From the NCBI GenBank assembly GCA_903851365.1, contig CAINOB010000085.1, positions 62,001 through 126,000 of the forward strand: a DNA stretch of 64,000 nucleotides. The letters run 5' to 3'. Every line of letters begins with the position of its first letter. Position 1 is the first letter of the stretch. This DNA comes from an uncultured Bacteroidota bacterium. Lineage in GTDB: Bacteria; Bacteroidota; Bacteroidia; Bacteroidales; UBA12481. A model generated the notes under the pieces. It made no database searches. It was not told the origin of the DNA and was given only the letters and a program-made list of their open reading frames with translations. This document shows positions 8,361 through 17,293 of this stretch, in pieces. A program made the translations under genes and the position numbers.

Positions 8361-8564
8361 ATGACAACCATTGTAATCAACGAAAAAACAAAGAAAGGAC
8401 GTATCATCGTTGATTTGATCCGTGAAATGGGTGTTGGTGAAATCATCGAAAGCAAAAAAGGCTCAGGGCAAATTCCGAACGATACTACCATGAAAGCAAT
8501 TCGGGATGCCTATGAAGGGAAGACCATAAAATGTACGGGAACTCATTCTGACCTGTTCAGATAG
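8361..8564 (+). CDS. Antitoxin-like small protein, orphan
   Basis: A 67-residue protein starting MTTIVINEKTKKGR, followed by a helix (IIVDLIREMGV) and a C-terminal ETM-like linear segment. The layout matches small Bacteroidota proteins often annotated as RelB/DUF2683-type antitoxins. No toxin frame follows: the 259 bases to the next gene contain no convincing reading frame. It is therefore an orphan antitoxin or an independent regulator. A TAACTTTA element at 8336-8343 lies 17 bases upstream and may be the -7 box. Confidence 0.6.
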   Translation: MTTIVINEKTKKGRIIVDLIREMGVGEIIESKKGSGQIPNDTTMKAIRDAYEGKTIKCTGTHSDLFR

Positions 8565-8823
8565 CTGTACTAATGGATTCTCCTCTTTAATCTACAGAAT
8601 TTCAGCAACTCCCCTATGTCTACGACGATATCCCGCACCATAAAAGCTTCCGAAACAAGTCGAATTTTGTCCGCACTCGGAACATTGTGAAGGCATAAGT
8701 GAAATTTTCAGTCTTCCTGCAACAATCAGTACTCAACTATTGATAATAAGTCAAACCCTATAGTTACTCATTCAGCTGCTAGCAGAGTTTTGTAATAACA
8801 TATCTTTAACCTGCCAATTAAAA

Positions 8824-11800
8824 GTGGGCGAGATGAAAAACCGAACCAGTGTTAGATTTTGGATTATAAATGTCGGATTTCGTGTTCTAGCTTGTTTGGC
8901 AATCTTCATCTCTACCAGCCTATTTAACCCCGGATTCTGCCAGAACCTGAGATATTCCTTTAAGCAAGGTGAAATCATTGATTATGATTTAATAGAAGAA
9001 ACCACAAGAGGTAATGGAACTTATACACAGAGCGTCCAAAAAATATGGAAATATCAATTTACGGTGGAGAGCGTCAATTCCAGTGTTTTTAAAATTATAA
9101 TGAAACTCCTAGGTGTATCTCAAAAAGATTCGGCACCACTGCAAAATAACACCACCAATAAAGTACAGACTTCGACATTTAACCAAAAATCAAATGTCTT
9201 TAGTGCTTTTACGGACGTTGAAATTAAGCATCCGATTTCTTTTACGATGGATTCAAGAGGACAGATCCTTAAAATTTCAGGAGTGGATTCCTTGTTCAAT
9301 GAGGTGTTTCGACAAAGATTGCCATCTACAGGATCTGACATTGGCGTCAGTTATGATCAAATATTAGTACGGTACAGCAAAGAATATTATTCATGGATCA
9401 TTCATGAGTTTTTCCCAGCTATCCGGGAATCCCTGCAGCCGGAATCCCAGATGGAAGTTATCTTTTTGAAATCAGGGATTCGAACCGTCACCAGGGTAAA
9501 CATTTGGAACATAGCATTTATGGAGCAGAATGACAGCATAGCCATGGAGCTTCAAAGAACACATTTATTCGAGCCAAAAACCAGCCCATTATTAGATCTG
9601 GACCAAACAAATAAAATGTTAATCACTTGGAGCCAGCACTTTGGTTACCCAACTCATATTGAGTATACAGGATTTTTACCCGAGGATTTAGCGCTTTTCG
9701 TATCCGATAAACAGGATTTATTTTCATTGGGGGCTGCAAGACATGTTCAAATAACAAACACCAAAAGATCACAAAATCAAGGCACTCCGGTTCAGATATT
9801 GGGTTCCCTCTCAAATTTTGAAAACAAGGAAATTACCGCCTATTACCCTGGTGGTGAAATTTCCAAAAAGAGAATCCCAATTTTTATAGGCAAGGATGGT
9901 AAATTCTCAATCTCCTTTAATCTGGATATTCAGGGATGCATAGTAAATTTTGTTATTGGGAGGCTTGGCCAGGATTTTTCGGCCAGGCCTGATAACCAGA
10001 ATCAAATTAGGGTTTTCGTTAAGCCAGGTGATTCGGTTCAGTTTTCTGCCGATTTAAGTAATATGGAAACGCTTAAATTTCATGGCCTTTCGCAAAAGGA
10101 GCAAGTTTTGTTGAATTCCTTGTCAACAGATTATTCACCACAGTATCCCGAGAAATCTCTACAAGCCATCAATTATAATCTGAAACTGATCCGGCAACAG
10201 AAATACTTGTTGGATACCGTTTTTGTTAAACACCTTGAAAGAGAGCAACAATATACCTCTTTAGCTTATCAGCTTACTGAAATGGCCCGTCCATCCTCAT
10301 TAACAAGGGCAACTCTTAAGCCTCAAAGCATTTTTAAATTTGCAAAATATCTTGGCTGCCCCGATGGGTATTTATCCGATGCATACAAAGATTTTTTATG
10401 TCAATATGTTGATAATTATTATAATGCTACAACTTCCAGCAGGTTTCAAGGCATTCCTTCAGCAACAATTTTTGAAGTTGCCAAAACAATCTTACGTGGT
10501 TGGGATTTATACTGGTATCTGGCTAAGCTATCGGAAGATGAACTAAAAGGATTCCTTTTTTCAAATTCCGCAAAATATTATAATAGGTTCCTTGACTTGT
10601 ATCCTGGGACAGAGTACCGGATTCAATTATTCAATCAGCATCAGAAAATTCAGAAAGGCAAACCGGGAACCCAGATCCCAATCATACTATTTGAAGATGC
10701 AAAAGGTAAAACACACTCTACAAATGATTTTTTAGGAGAATACTGGTTTATCCTTAATCTGGACAATTCCGCAAGGATGAGCAAATTCTTTCAAAACAAT
10801 ACTGATTCTTTAATTAACCTCATCCCGGACCATTTGTCCGTCATAATCTCATCACCAGCATCTGATCAGGAAGAATTGAAAACTTGTGAGTCCAGGTTCC
10901 ATGGGAAAAGGATTATGATTCTCCCAAGCACTCCAAAAAACAAGGAGATTCTGGACTATTTGAACGATCTCCCAAAAATGATCATCGGGATCAATACTAG
11001 CAATCTAATTGCTACTTATGACCAATTTGGGATGTTTGAATTTGGCAGCCTGGCAACTTGGGCCTATCGTAATTCCTTGACTTCCAAAAATATCAATCCG
11101 ACATTCTTATGGTACTCTCTTGGCGGTATAGTGGTCGGAGCTATTGTAATTATTCTGCTTATACGGGTAAGGTCGAAACGAAATGAAAACCGCTTAGTGC
11201 TGAAGCGCAAAATCGCTCAATTAGAGGTTGATGCTGTCCGTTCCAGAATGAACCCACACTTTCTTTTTAACGCCTTGAGCTCGATACAGAACTTAATCAA
11301 TGAAAAGCAGATTGAACAGGCCAACCAATTCCTTTCACAATTCGGCGACCTTGTCCGGACAATTCTAGACCAGTCTTCAAAATCAACTATAGGGTTAAAT
11401 GAAGAGCTCGATATGATACGCAATTACCTGGAAATTGAGCAATTACGTTTCCCATTTGAATTTGATATTCAAATTGATCCAACTATAGATGTATACGGTA
11501 TTGAAATACCACCTCTGCTTATTCAACCACATGTTGAGAATGCCGTGATTCATGGCGTATCTGGCCTCGGTAAAGGCGGACGAATTATCATCAGCTTTCG
11601 AATTGAAGATAATCTTCTCATTTGCGAGGTAAAGGATAACGGTCCCGGATATCATCCCGAGACCAACCAGCGGAAAGGTGGTCTTGGACAGGGCTGGAAA
11701 CTTACCAGACAAAGGATCCAGCTTATGAAAGAACAATATGGAGACGAAATTTCAGTCGAAGTCCTCAATCTAGCGGATGGCAGCGACAATGAAAATGACC

Positions 11801-11853
11801 TTGCCGGTACCGTGGTTAGATTCAAGCTTCCAATTCAAAAACCTACATTATGA
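8824..11853 (+). CDS. LytS-type sensor histidine kinase with TlpA-like extracytoplasmic region
   Basis: A 1009-residue kinase. A signal-anchor or signal peptide occupies about residues 11-38. Residues 40-310 are a beta-rich domain of unknown type. About 320-420 read like the N-terminal domain of TlpA/DUF4369 lipoproteins (QILGSLSNFENKEI, GKDGKFSI, VKPGDSVQF). A helical stretch spans 430-610. About 616-745 have a thioredoxin-like outline (KGKTHSTNDFLGEYWFILNL) in which the CXXC motif is gone. A membrane helix lies at about 760-783. The cytoplasmic part is a His_kinase/HATPase module with phospho-acceptor MNPHFLFN (His near 811), N-box ENAVIHG, and DNGPG. It overlaps the LytTR gene by four bases. 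The ATG at 8824 could be replaced by Met4. It likely senses an envelope or redox cue, which is inference. Confidence 0.9.
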   Translation: MGEMKNRTSVRFWIINVGFRVLACLAIFISTSLFNPGFCQNLRYSFKQGEIIDYDLIEETTRGNGTYTQSVQKIWKYQFTVESVNSSVFKIIMKLLGVSQKDSAPLQNNTTNKVQTSTFNQKSNVFSAFTDVEIKHPISFTMDSRGQILKISGVDSLFNEVFRQRLPSTGSDIGVSYDQILVRYSKEYYSWIIHEFFPAIRESLQPESQMEVIFLKSGIRTVTRVNIWNIAFMEQNDSIAMELQRTHLFEPKTSPLLDLDQTNKMLITWSQHFGYPTHIEYTGFLPEDLALFVSDKQDLFSLGAARHVQITNTKRSQNQGTPVQILGSLSNFENKEITAYYPGGEISKKRIPIFIGKDGKFSISFNLDIQGCIVNFVIGRLGQDFSARPDNQNQIRVFVKPGDSVQFSADLSNMETLKFHGLSQKEQVLLNSLSTDYSPQYPEKSLQAINYNLKLIRQQKYLLDTVFVKHLEREQQYTSLAYQLTEMARPSSLTRATLKPQSIFKFAKYLGCPDGYLSDAYKDFLCQYVDNYYNATTSSRFQGIPSATIFEVAKTILRGWDLYWYLAKLSEDELKGFLFSNSAKYYNRFLDLYPGTEYRIQLFNQHQKIQKGKPGTQIPIILFEDAKGKTHSTNDFLGEYWFILNLDNSARMSKFFQNNTDSLINLIPDHLSVIISSPASDQEELKTCESRFHGKRIMILPSTPKNKEILDYLNDLPKMIIGINTSNLIATYDQFGMFEFGSLATWAYRNSLTSKNINPTFLWYSLGGIVVGAIVIILLIRVRSKRNENRLVLKRKIAQLEVDAVRSRMNPHFLFNALSSIQNLINEKQIEQANQFLSQFGDLVRTILDQSSKSTIGLNEELDMIRNYLEIEQLRFPFEFDIQIDPTIDVYGIEIPPLLIQPHVENAVIHGVSGLGKGGRIIISFRIEDNLLICEVKDNGPGYHPETNQRKGGLGQGWKLTRQRIQLMKEQYGDEISVEVLNLADGSDNENDLAGTVVRFKLPIQKPTL

Positions 11854-12620
11854 TAATACGTACTATCATAGTCGATGATGAAGGGGCCAACCGTAAAAAC
11901 CTGAACGGACTTCTAACCCAATATTGCCCGCAGGTTCAAATAGTTGGAGAAGCTGCCAATAACGAAGATGCACTTAACCAAATCAATTCATTGAAACCTG
12001 ACTTGGTATTTCTGGATGTCCGTATGCATAGTGGCGACATTTTTACTATGCTTGAGAAACTGGAAAATATCAGGTTTGGGATCATTTTTGTAACAGCCTA
12101 CGATGAGTATGCCTTCAAGGCTTTTCAATTCAACGCACTCGACTATTTGCTCAAACCGCTCAATATCAAAAAACTTATTGTCAGTGTTGATAAGGCGACA
12201 AAATCAATTAGCCTTCAGGATGAAAATGAGCGGCTAAGGAATTTAGTTGACAATCAGAAACGTAATGAACAAGATAAACGCATCGCCATACCTCAGGATG
12301 ATAAGATCGATTTTATCCCAATTCGCCAGATAATTCGCTGCCAGGCTGAATCTAATTACACCCGCTTTATTTTAGAAAACAAAAAGGAGATCCTAGTCTC
12401 GCGTACACTAAAGGATTTCGATATCGCCTTGGAATCCTGTGGGTTCATTCGCACTCACCAATCGCATCTTGTAAACTTGAACCATGTTCAATCGATAATC
12501 AGACGTGACGGAGGTTTTCTGAAAATGAGCGATGGTTCGTCAGTGCCAATTTCGAAACCAAGACGTGAGGAGTTGGAAAGAAGGATGGCTGATCCGATCA
12601 TTAAACTACGTTCCAGTTAA
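11850..12620 (+). CDS. LytTR-family response regulator
   Basis: A 256-residue regulator. The N-terminal receiver domain (about 3-118) has the acidic pair DDE, the phospho-acceptor Asp in LVFLDVRM (near residue 55), Thr in FVTAYDEYAF, and Lys in LLKPLN. A linker follows, then a LytTR DNA-binding domain (about 150-250) with RCQAESNYTRF and the end motif THQSHLVNLNHV. It is coupled to the upstream kinase gene by an ATGA overlap, so the two form a cognate pair. LytTR regulators bind pairs of short direct repeats near target promoters. The TlpA-like gene 86 bases downstream is the most obvious candidate target. Confidence 0.95.
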   Translation: MIIRTIIVDDEGANRKNLNGLLTQYCPQVQIVGEAANNEDALNQINSLKPDLVFLDVRMHSGDIFTMLEKLENIRFGIIFVTAYDEYAFKAFQFNALDYLLKPLNIKKLIVSVDKATKSISLQDENERLRNLVDNQKRNEQDKRIAIPQDDKIDFIPIRQIIRCQAESNYTRFILENKKEILVSRTLKDFDIALESCGFIRTHQSHLVNLNHVQSIIRRDGGFLKMSDGSSVPISKPRREELERRMADPIIKLRSS

Positions 12621-12706
12621 GAATCTCCTGATAAACAGCGGAAGTCTATATAACGATGAATCAACTGAACTTAATAAACCAAATAAGAATTTTAAATAAT
12701 TAGATC

Positions 12707-13966
12707 ATGAACCTAAACTCACTAAAAATCGCAATCATCGGATTCACAATGATTTCATTGTTTTCCTGTGGCTCCAAGGATTTTACATGCACTATGAAAG
12801 GAACTGTAATTGACCGTAAAAGCGATACCCTTATGCTCAAAAGAGTAAATGAGGATTTCAGATTCGTGAAAATCTTTATACCTATAATCGATGGAAAATT
12901 TGAGTACAAAATGGAGGTTAAGGATATTGAAGCCTGGGATTTGACCTTCAAGAGCGAATATGATGAAGGCGGATGGCGTTCATTTAAATTCTTCCCAGAT
13001 CAGCAAACCGTCAATATTGAGCTTCATCCCACCGATCAGTTTGAGAAAAACAAGGTTTCTGGTGGCAAAACAAATCAGGCTTGGCAGAAATATACGATGG
13101 AACAGAATAACCTCTTCGGATCTCGGAGACAAGCGATTATGAAAATTCAAGACTCCATTGTTAAAACCGGTCAGGTTGAAAGTGCTGAAATGAAACAACT
13201 GAATGAACTATATCATTCCCCCAAAACGGATTCTACTGAACGCCAAGCCATTTTAGCCAAAGGAGATTCTCTTCGAAATAATGGTAAAGCCTATGTTCCT
13301 GCGTTTATGGAGTGCCAAAGCCAATTAGAAAAATTGAGCCATGAGATTAAACTTTGGAAAATTGACAAGATTCGGAAAAATATGGACCTCAATACATATT
13401 CACTCCTGCTCATGGACCTTTTGGATCTTTTTCAACCGATTGATATTATAACAATTAAGAATATTTATCCAGCTTATGCCAAAAAGTATCCAAATCATCC
13501 TTACACCGCCGTCATGGCAAGTGCTTTGATTGGAAAAGAAAAGATTCGGGTTACCGGACATTTCGTTGACTTTACCCTTCCAGATCTTACAGGCAAAAAG
13601 CAGACTTTATCCGAGCTGATCAAAGGCAAGGTTGCTTTAATTGACCTTTGGGCTACCTGGTGCGGTCCATGTATCCTGCAAAGCCGCACAATGGTGCCGG
13701 TTTACAATGAATATCATGATAAAGGTTTTACAATAGTGGGTGTGGCAGCCGAATTTAAGAATACCAATGCCATGAAAAAGCGTATAGACTCCGAAAAATG
13801 GACTTGGATCAACCTTGTTGATCTGGATCAACAGAATCACATTTGGGATATCTATGGAATTTCTGGAAGTGGCGGTATGACTTTCCTAGTGGATAAAAAC
13901 GGTGTTATACTAGCGATTAATCCAACTCCTGAGAAAGTTCGGGAAAAGTTGAAAGAATTGCTTTAA
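12707..13966 (+). CDS. TlpA-like thioredoxin-fold lipoprotein (DUF4369 plus redoxin)
   Basis: A 419-residue lipoprotein (lipobox L-F-S-C, Cys21). A DUF4369-like N-terminal beta domain (about 27-115, with KGTVIDRKSDTLMLKR) and a helical middle lead to a C-terminal redoxin domain (about 285-419) with an intact WCGPC active site near residues 318-322. The usual cis-proline segment before the LVDKNG strand reads GISGSGGMTFLVD and has no proline, which should change redox behaviour. It would sit in the periplasm facing thiol substrates. It follows the kinase/regulator pair on the same strand, and the kinase carries a degenerate version of the same fold. A shared redox role is therefore likely but inferred. 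Confidence 0.9.
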   Translation: MNLNSLKIAIIGFTMISLFSCGSKDFTCTMKGTVIDRKSDTLMLKRVNEDFRFVKIFIPIIDGKFEYKMEVKDIEAWDLTFKSEYDEGGWRSFKFFPDQQTVNIELHPTDQFEKNKVSGGKTNQAWQKYTMEQNNLFGSRRQAIMKIQDSIVKTGQVESAEMKQLNELYHSPKTDSTERQAILAKGDSLRNNGKAYVPAFMECQSQLEKLSHEIKLWKIDKIRKNMDLNTYSLLLMDLLDLFQPIDIITIKNIYPAYAKKYPNHPYTAVMASALIGKEKIRVTGHFVDFTLPDLTGKKQTLSELIKGKVALIDLWATWCGPCILQSRTMVPVYNEYHDKGFTIVGVAAEFKNTNAMKKRIDSEKWTWINLVDLDQQNHIWDIYGISGSGGMTFLVDKNGVILAINPTPEKVREKLKELL

Positions 13967-14146
13967 TCTTAAAAGTTTGGGATAAGCATCAGAGGCTGGC
14001 ACCAGTCAGTTTTCAGTCGCTGTGGGACAGGTAGGATAATTTAACCCACTCCATTAGCAGACGACGATTGGATAAAATATTCTTTCCCGTTTAATGTCAC
14101 CTTTCCCCCTTTCAAGGCACTATATTACAGATACCAATAGTCGCAA

Positions 14147-14701
14147 TTGAATCCGTCGAAACAAGAAGTATTCATGGAGCTGTACACTCCATTGCATGCA
14201 GGGTTCCTGAAGTATTGCCGCGGGTTGACCGGTAACCGCGATGATGCTCTGGACCTTGCCGGTGAATCCCTACTGATAGCTTTTGGAAATCTTGAAAAAC
14301 TCCGGAAACAAGATTCTTTTAAAAGCTATCTGTATGGAATTGCCAGGCGACTTCAATTGCACTATTACCGCAGGATCAGGTTTCAGGGAGTCTTTGACCA
14401 AAGTCTGGCAGAAATGTTAGTGGATAAAAACTCTTTACCCGATTCTGATTATGATGCGAAGGTCATTTATAGCCTTTTGGACCGACTACCCCCCAAACAG
14501 CGGGAAGCCTTTTTACTCTTCGAGATCTCTGGCTTTTCACTAAAAGAGATCCACGAATTACAAGGTGGAACCCTGTCTGGTGTTAAGAAAAGACTTCAGC
14601 GTGGACGGGAACAATTGCGACATTGGTTGGAACCGTCGGAAAACATTGCAGGGACGCATATTAGCGTCAATGCTGGCCAGGGAAAGGAGGAAGGCAAATG
14701 A
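14147..14701 (+). CDS. ECF-type RNA polymerase sigma-70 factor
   Basis: A 184-residue protein with sigma region 2 (YTPLHAGFLKYCRGL..DDALDLAGESLLIAF..F.SYLYGIARR) and region 4 (LPPKQREAFLLFEISGFSLKEIHEL..G.VKKRLQRGREQL). The frame opens with TTG at 14147, preceded at once by an in-frame TAG. The only other start is ATG at 14174. The TTG version keeps the helix before LYTPLHAGF that Bacteroidota ECF factors normally have, so I prefer it. The stop overlaps the start of the next gene by four bases (ATGA), the usual arrangement for a sigma factor and its anti-sigma. Targets are not visible in the window. Confidence 0.92.
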   Translation: MNPSKQEVFMELYTPLHAGFLKYCRGLTGNRDDALDLAGESLLIAFGNLEKLRKQDSFKSYLYGIARRLQLHYYRRIRFQGVFDQSLAEMLVDKNSLPDSDYDAKVIYSLLDRLPPKQREAFLLFEISGFSLKEIHELQGGTLSGVKKRLQRGREQLRHWLEPSENIAGTHISVNAGQGKEEGK

Positions 14702-16629
14702 AAACGGATAACAACTTAAAGGAATTCATTGAACACCTGAAAAACACGTCACCGGAAATCCCGGCGGATACTGTTAAATCACTCATTAATTCAGGTAAAA
14801 CTTCTCCGTTTGTAGCCAAGCGCTCCTTTCAGCCCCGACAGATCAAGCAATTCTTTAATCCGTTAAAATTTTTAATCATGATCGCACCAATTGTAATTAT
14901 AACATCGGCATTGTTGATTTGGAACCCAGTTATCGAGGCCGAAAAAAACCTGAAGACGGCGCCGCAGAGGTTAGGAGTTGCGGAGCAGATAAGGTTAGGA
15001 GTTGAGGAGGCTATTAGGCTAGATAAAACTGGAGGGACTGAGAGCGCGAAAAGTTTGGGGTTGCCGGTGTTGAACGCCCGGCAAGATATGGTACCAATAG
15101 TCAGGGATACTCAACTGAAAGGAGTAATCCTGGATTTGTCGAAAGAGGAATTGACCCGTCTGGGTTTCATGTTTGATGAGGAGGGATACTATTATCTCAA
15201 CGAGCTGTCCGATGGTTCCGTGATAAATTGTTGGAGTTATCATACTATTCAGGATAAAACCAGCAGCGTTCCTCTTGGTATACTCGGGAATGCAGAGGTC
15301 AAATCAGGAGGCGGATCGGTTGGCTGGGGCAGTGGAAACAAACGGTATGTCCCCAAGGAAAACAAATCGCCCTTGCATGATTTTGATTTTTATCCTGTTA
15401 TCACAACTGATCTGAATGGGGAAAATGTTAGTCCGATCGATCAGGTGGCTGCTCAGGCCAAGGAATCATTTGGATTGATGAATGATACCTTGGTCCCTGT
15501 ATTATTCAGTCGCAGAAAGTTGGGTGGCTATAATACCGAGGATAAGCTTATCTGGTTTAAGGTTTCCGATCAATTCTTTGATTTGCTGAAAACCGAGCAA
15601 TCGGAGAAAGCCAGGTCGGTTTACCGCGGAGCAAAAGCACTAAATATTTCAGATCCCGACGCGAACCATGTGTCGTATTCCCTTCCGCTTGTTTTGCCCT
15701 TAGAGAATGCAATCCGGCTTAAGCCAGATGCTCTGAAATGCATGGGAATTGATTATTCTCCAACTGCAATAGAGTATAAAGTCAGGGCATTGGATCTTTG
15801 GTTCGATATACAGCTGATTATAAAAGATGGGACTACTTCGATGAGCGCAACAGCAACAGATGTTAAACCATTTAATAAACTAACTGACACTCTTTTGCCA
15901 ACTGTAGAAAGCATCATCCTTTTAGGCGTTTCAAATTTCGGCAGTATGAAAATAATTGATATGCCGACCCGTGTTTACCGTCAATTTAACCGGAAGGATA
16001 TGAACTGGCAGGATTTCCTTAGTTTATGTATTCCGGTGCTTGTTGATGGAGAGACATTTAGTGTTAGCGGGAAAGATGTTGTTTTCTGGATCTATCCGAA
16101 TGAGCGCTTTTTCGCTTGCCTTCCACCCGAAATCGGAATTCCGATGTTGAAAGAATTCAATTATCAGAAAAAACGCATGGATCCGAACTTCGTCCCAAAG
16201 CTGGATGGCAGTTTAGAAAAAGGTGTTTGGCTTGTCACGGATACAGTAAGGATGGGTGGCAGCATCGGGATCAGCGGAGGTGATCAGAAAAAAAAGGCAG
16301 AGACCGACAATGTGGAGCCGGTACCGTGTGTATTTTTTACCAACCTGTGCGAATCGTTGCCAGGACTGGATTACGTGAATTTATATCCCAATCCGACAAA
16401 TGATAAATTGAATGTGGATCTGGTATTGCAAAAGGCAAAGAATATCCGGTTCAGGGTGTTTGATCTCGGCGGCCGGGTGATATCTGACGAAGAAAAACCT
16501 CAGATCTACCCTGAGGGCGGACAGTTCAGGCACACACTCGATGTTTCCCAACTTCAGAATGGACTATACCTGCTGATTTTGACCGATGAGGAGGGGGCAA
16601 AGGTGACCAGAAGATTTGTGAAAAACTGA
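14698..16629 (+). CDS. Membrane-anchored protein with C-terminal T9SS sorting domain, possible anti-sigma factor
   Basis: A 643-residue protein without a cleavable signal peptide. Residues 1-55 are polar and basic and should be cytosolic. One membrane helix lies at about 57-77 (LIMIAPIVIITSALLIW), followed by a large extracytoplasmic part. The last ~85 residues match a type A T9SS sorting domain: YPNPTNDKLNV, then VFDLGGRVI, GLYLLILTD, and basic end RRFVKN. Coupling to the ECF sigma gene and the N-in/C-out topology fit an anti-sigma factor, but I see no known anti-sigma domain. A 24-base tandem duplication at 14968-15015 encodes RLGVAEQI/RLGVEEAI just outside the membrane. A sorting domain on a membrane-tethered protein is odd, since normal T9SS cargo carries a cleavable signal. 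Confidence 0.8.
   Translation: MKTDNNLKEFIEHLKNTSPEIPADTVKSLINSGKTSPFVAKRSFQPRQIKQFFNPLKFLIMIAPIVIITSALLIWNPVIEAEKNLKTAPQRLGVAEQIRLGVEEAIRLDKTGGTESAKSLGLPVLNARQDMVPIVRDTQLKGVILDLSKEELTRLGFMFDEEGYYYLNELSDGSVINCWSYHTIQDKTSSVPLGILGNAEVKSGGGSVGWGSGNKRYVPKENKSPLHDFDFYPVITTDLNGENVSPIDQVAAQAKESFGLMNDTLVPVLFSRRKLGGYNTEDKLIWFKVSDQFFDLLKTEQSEKARSVYRGAKALNISDPDANHVSYSLPLVLPLENAIRLKPDALKCMGIDYSPTAIEYKVRALDLWFDIQLIIKDGTTSMSATATDVKPFNKLTDTLLPTVESIILLGVSNFGSMKIIDMPTRVYRQFNRKDMNWQDFLSLCIPVLVDGETFSVSGKDVVFWIYPNERFFACLPPEIGIPMLKEFNYQKKRMDPNFVPKLDGSLEKGVWLVTDTVRMGGSIGISGGDQKKKAETDNVEPVPCVFFTNLCESLPGLDYVNLYPNPTNDKLNVDLVLQKAKNIRFRVFDLGGRVISDEEKPQIYPEGGQFRHTLDVSQLQNGLYLLILTDEEGAKVTRRFVKN
14968..15020 (+). repeat. 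24-base in-frame tandem duplication
   Basis: Unit 1 (14968-14991) and unit 2 (14992-15015) both start AGGTTAGGAGTTG, and a partial third unit begins at 15016. They encode RLGVAEQI and RLGVEEAI followed by RLDK. The GTTAGGAG core resembles the 8-base repeat family seen on the coding strand of the PfkB gene and in other loci. Confidence 0.75.
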
Positions 16630-16678
16630 TTAATTACCAACATGATCATTATTCTCCCAATCTTCCGCCAATAATTTC

Positions 16679-16703
16679 AAACGGTTACAAATTGTAACCG
16701 TTT
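16679..16703 (+). terminator. Rho-independent-like terminator after the sigma operon
   Basis: AAACGGTTACAA and TTGTAACCGTTT form a perfect 12-base inverted repeat around a single A, followed by CGTTTCCCTTTT. It lies 50 bases after the stop of the T9SS-domain gene. The stem is only moderately GC-rich, and its symmetry also allows an operator for the toxin gene 120 bases on. Terminator is the simpler reading. Confidence 0.65.
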
Positions 16704-16813
16704 CGTTTCCCTTTTATACAAGTCTGTGCTTTAGCATTTTCAGTAATTCCAACACAATTTAATCGAAAATGTATCCATTTACAGCCTTCCATTGGCAAGG
16801 TTGAGATTAACAC

Positions 16814-16821
16814 TATCTTTA
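16814..16821 (+). promoter_or_regulatory. Candidate -7 element before PIN toxin gene
   Basis: TATCTTTA ends four bases before the ATG at 16826, the same motif and spacing as at 2301-2308. It implies a very short or absent 5' leader for the toxin-antitoxin transcript. Confidence 0.4.
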
Positions 16822-16825
16822 TTGT

Positions 16826-17293
16826 ATGAAACAAAGGCTTTATATTGACACGTCCGTTTTTGGCGGATATTTCGATGAAGAGTTCTCCGAATTCACCAGA
16901 CCTCTGTTCACCCGACTTCAGAGTGGTGAATTCAGACTACTATTTTCAGCAGTTACGCAAGACGAATTAAATTCTGCACCAGAGAAAGTTAAAGAACTGG
17001 TTAGAAATTTAAAAATTGAAAATACTGAGTTCATCGAAACCAATGATGAGGCAGTGGAATTGGCGACACAATATATTGCTGAAGGAGTTGTTGGCCAAAC
17101 AAGTCTTGCTGATTGCCTGCATATTGCATTGGCGACGATTAATCGAGCTGACTATTTGATTAGTTGGAATTTCAAACACATTGTTAATGTTCAAAGAATT
17201 CGTGGTTACAATTCAATCAACATTAAAAATGGATACAAAGAATTGGAAATACGTTCACCAAGAGATTTTATGATTTATGAAGACAACAACTAA
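16826..17293 (+). CDS. PIN-domain ribonuclease toxin
   Basis: A 155-residue PIN-fold protein. The first acidic residue is Asp8 in YIDTSVFGG, a Glu follows in AVTQDELN, and the third acidic cluster is ADCLHIALAT near residue 96, with a basic SWNFKHI strand after it. PIN toxins are metal-dependent RNases that cut tRNA or other RNA and are neutralised by a bound antitoxin. The gene is more AT-rich than its neighbours, which fits a mobile module. A 51-codon gene starts inside its last codons (17277) and is the likely antitoxin. That makes the order toxin first, the reverse of the usual VapBC arrangement. Confidence 0.88.
   Translation: MKQRLYIDTSVFGGYFDEEFSEFTRPLFTRLQSGEFRLLFSAVTQDELNSAPEKVKELVRNLKIENTEFIETNDEAVELATQYIAEGVVGQTSLADCLHIALATINRADYLISWNFKHIVNVQRIRGYNSINIKNGYKELEIRSPRDFMIYEDNN

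Noticed and set aside
8565-8700. Short minus-strand frame with a CxxC pair (MPSQCSECG)
   Set aside because: Only about 34 codons, no recognisable family, no start signal, and an overlapping frame is equally open.
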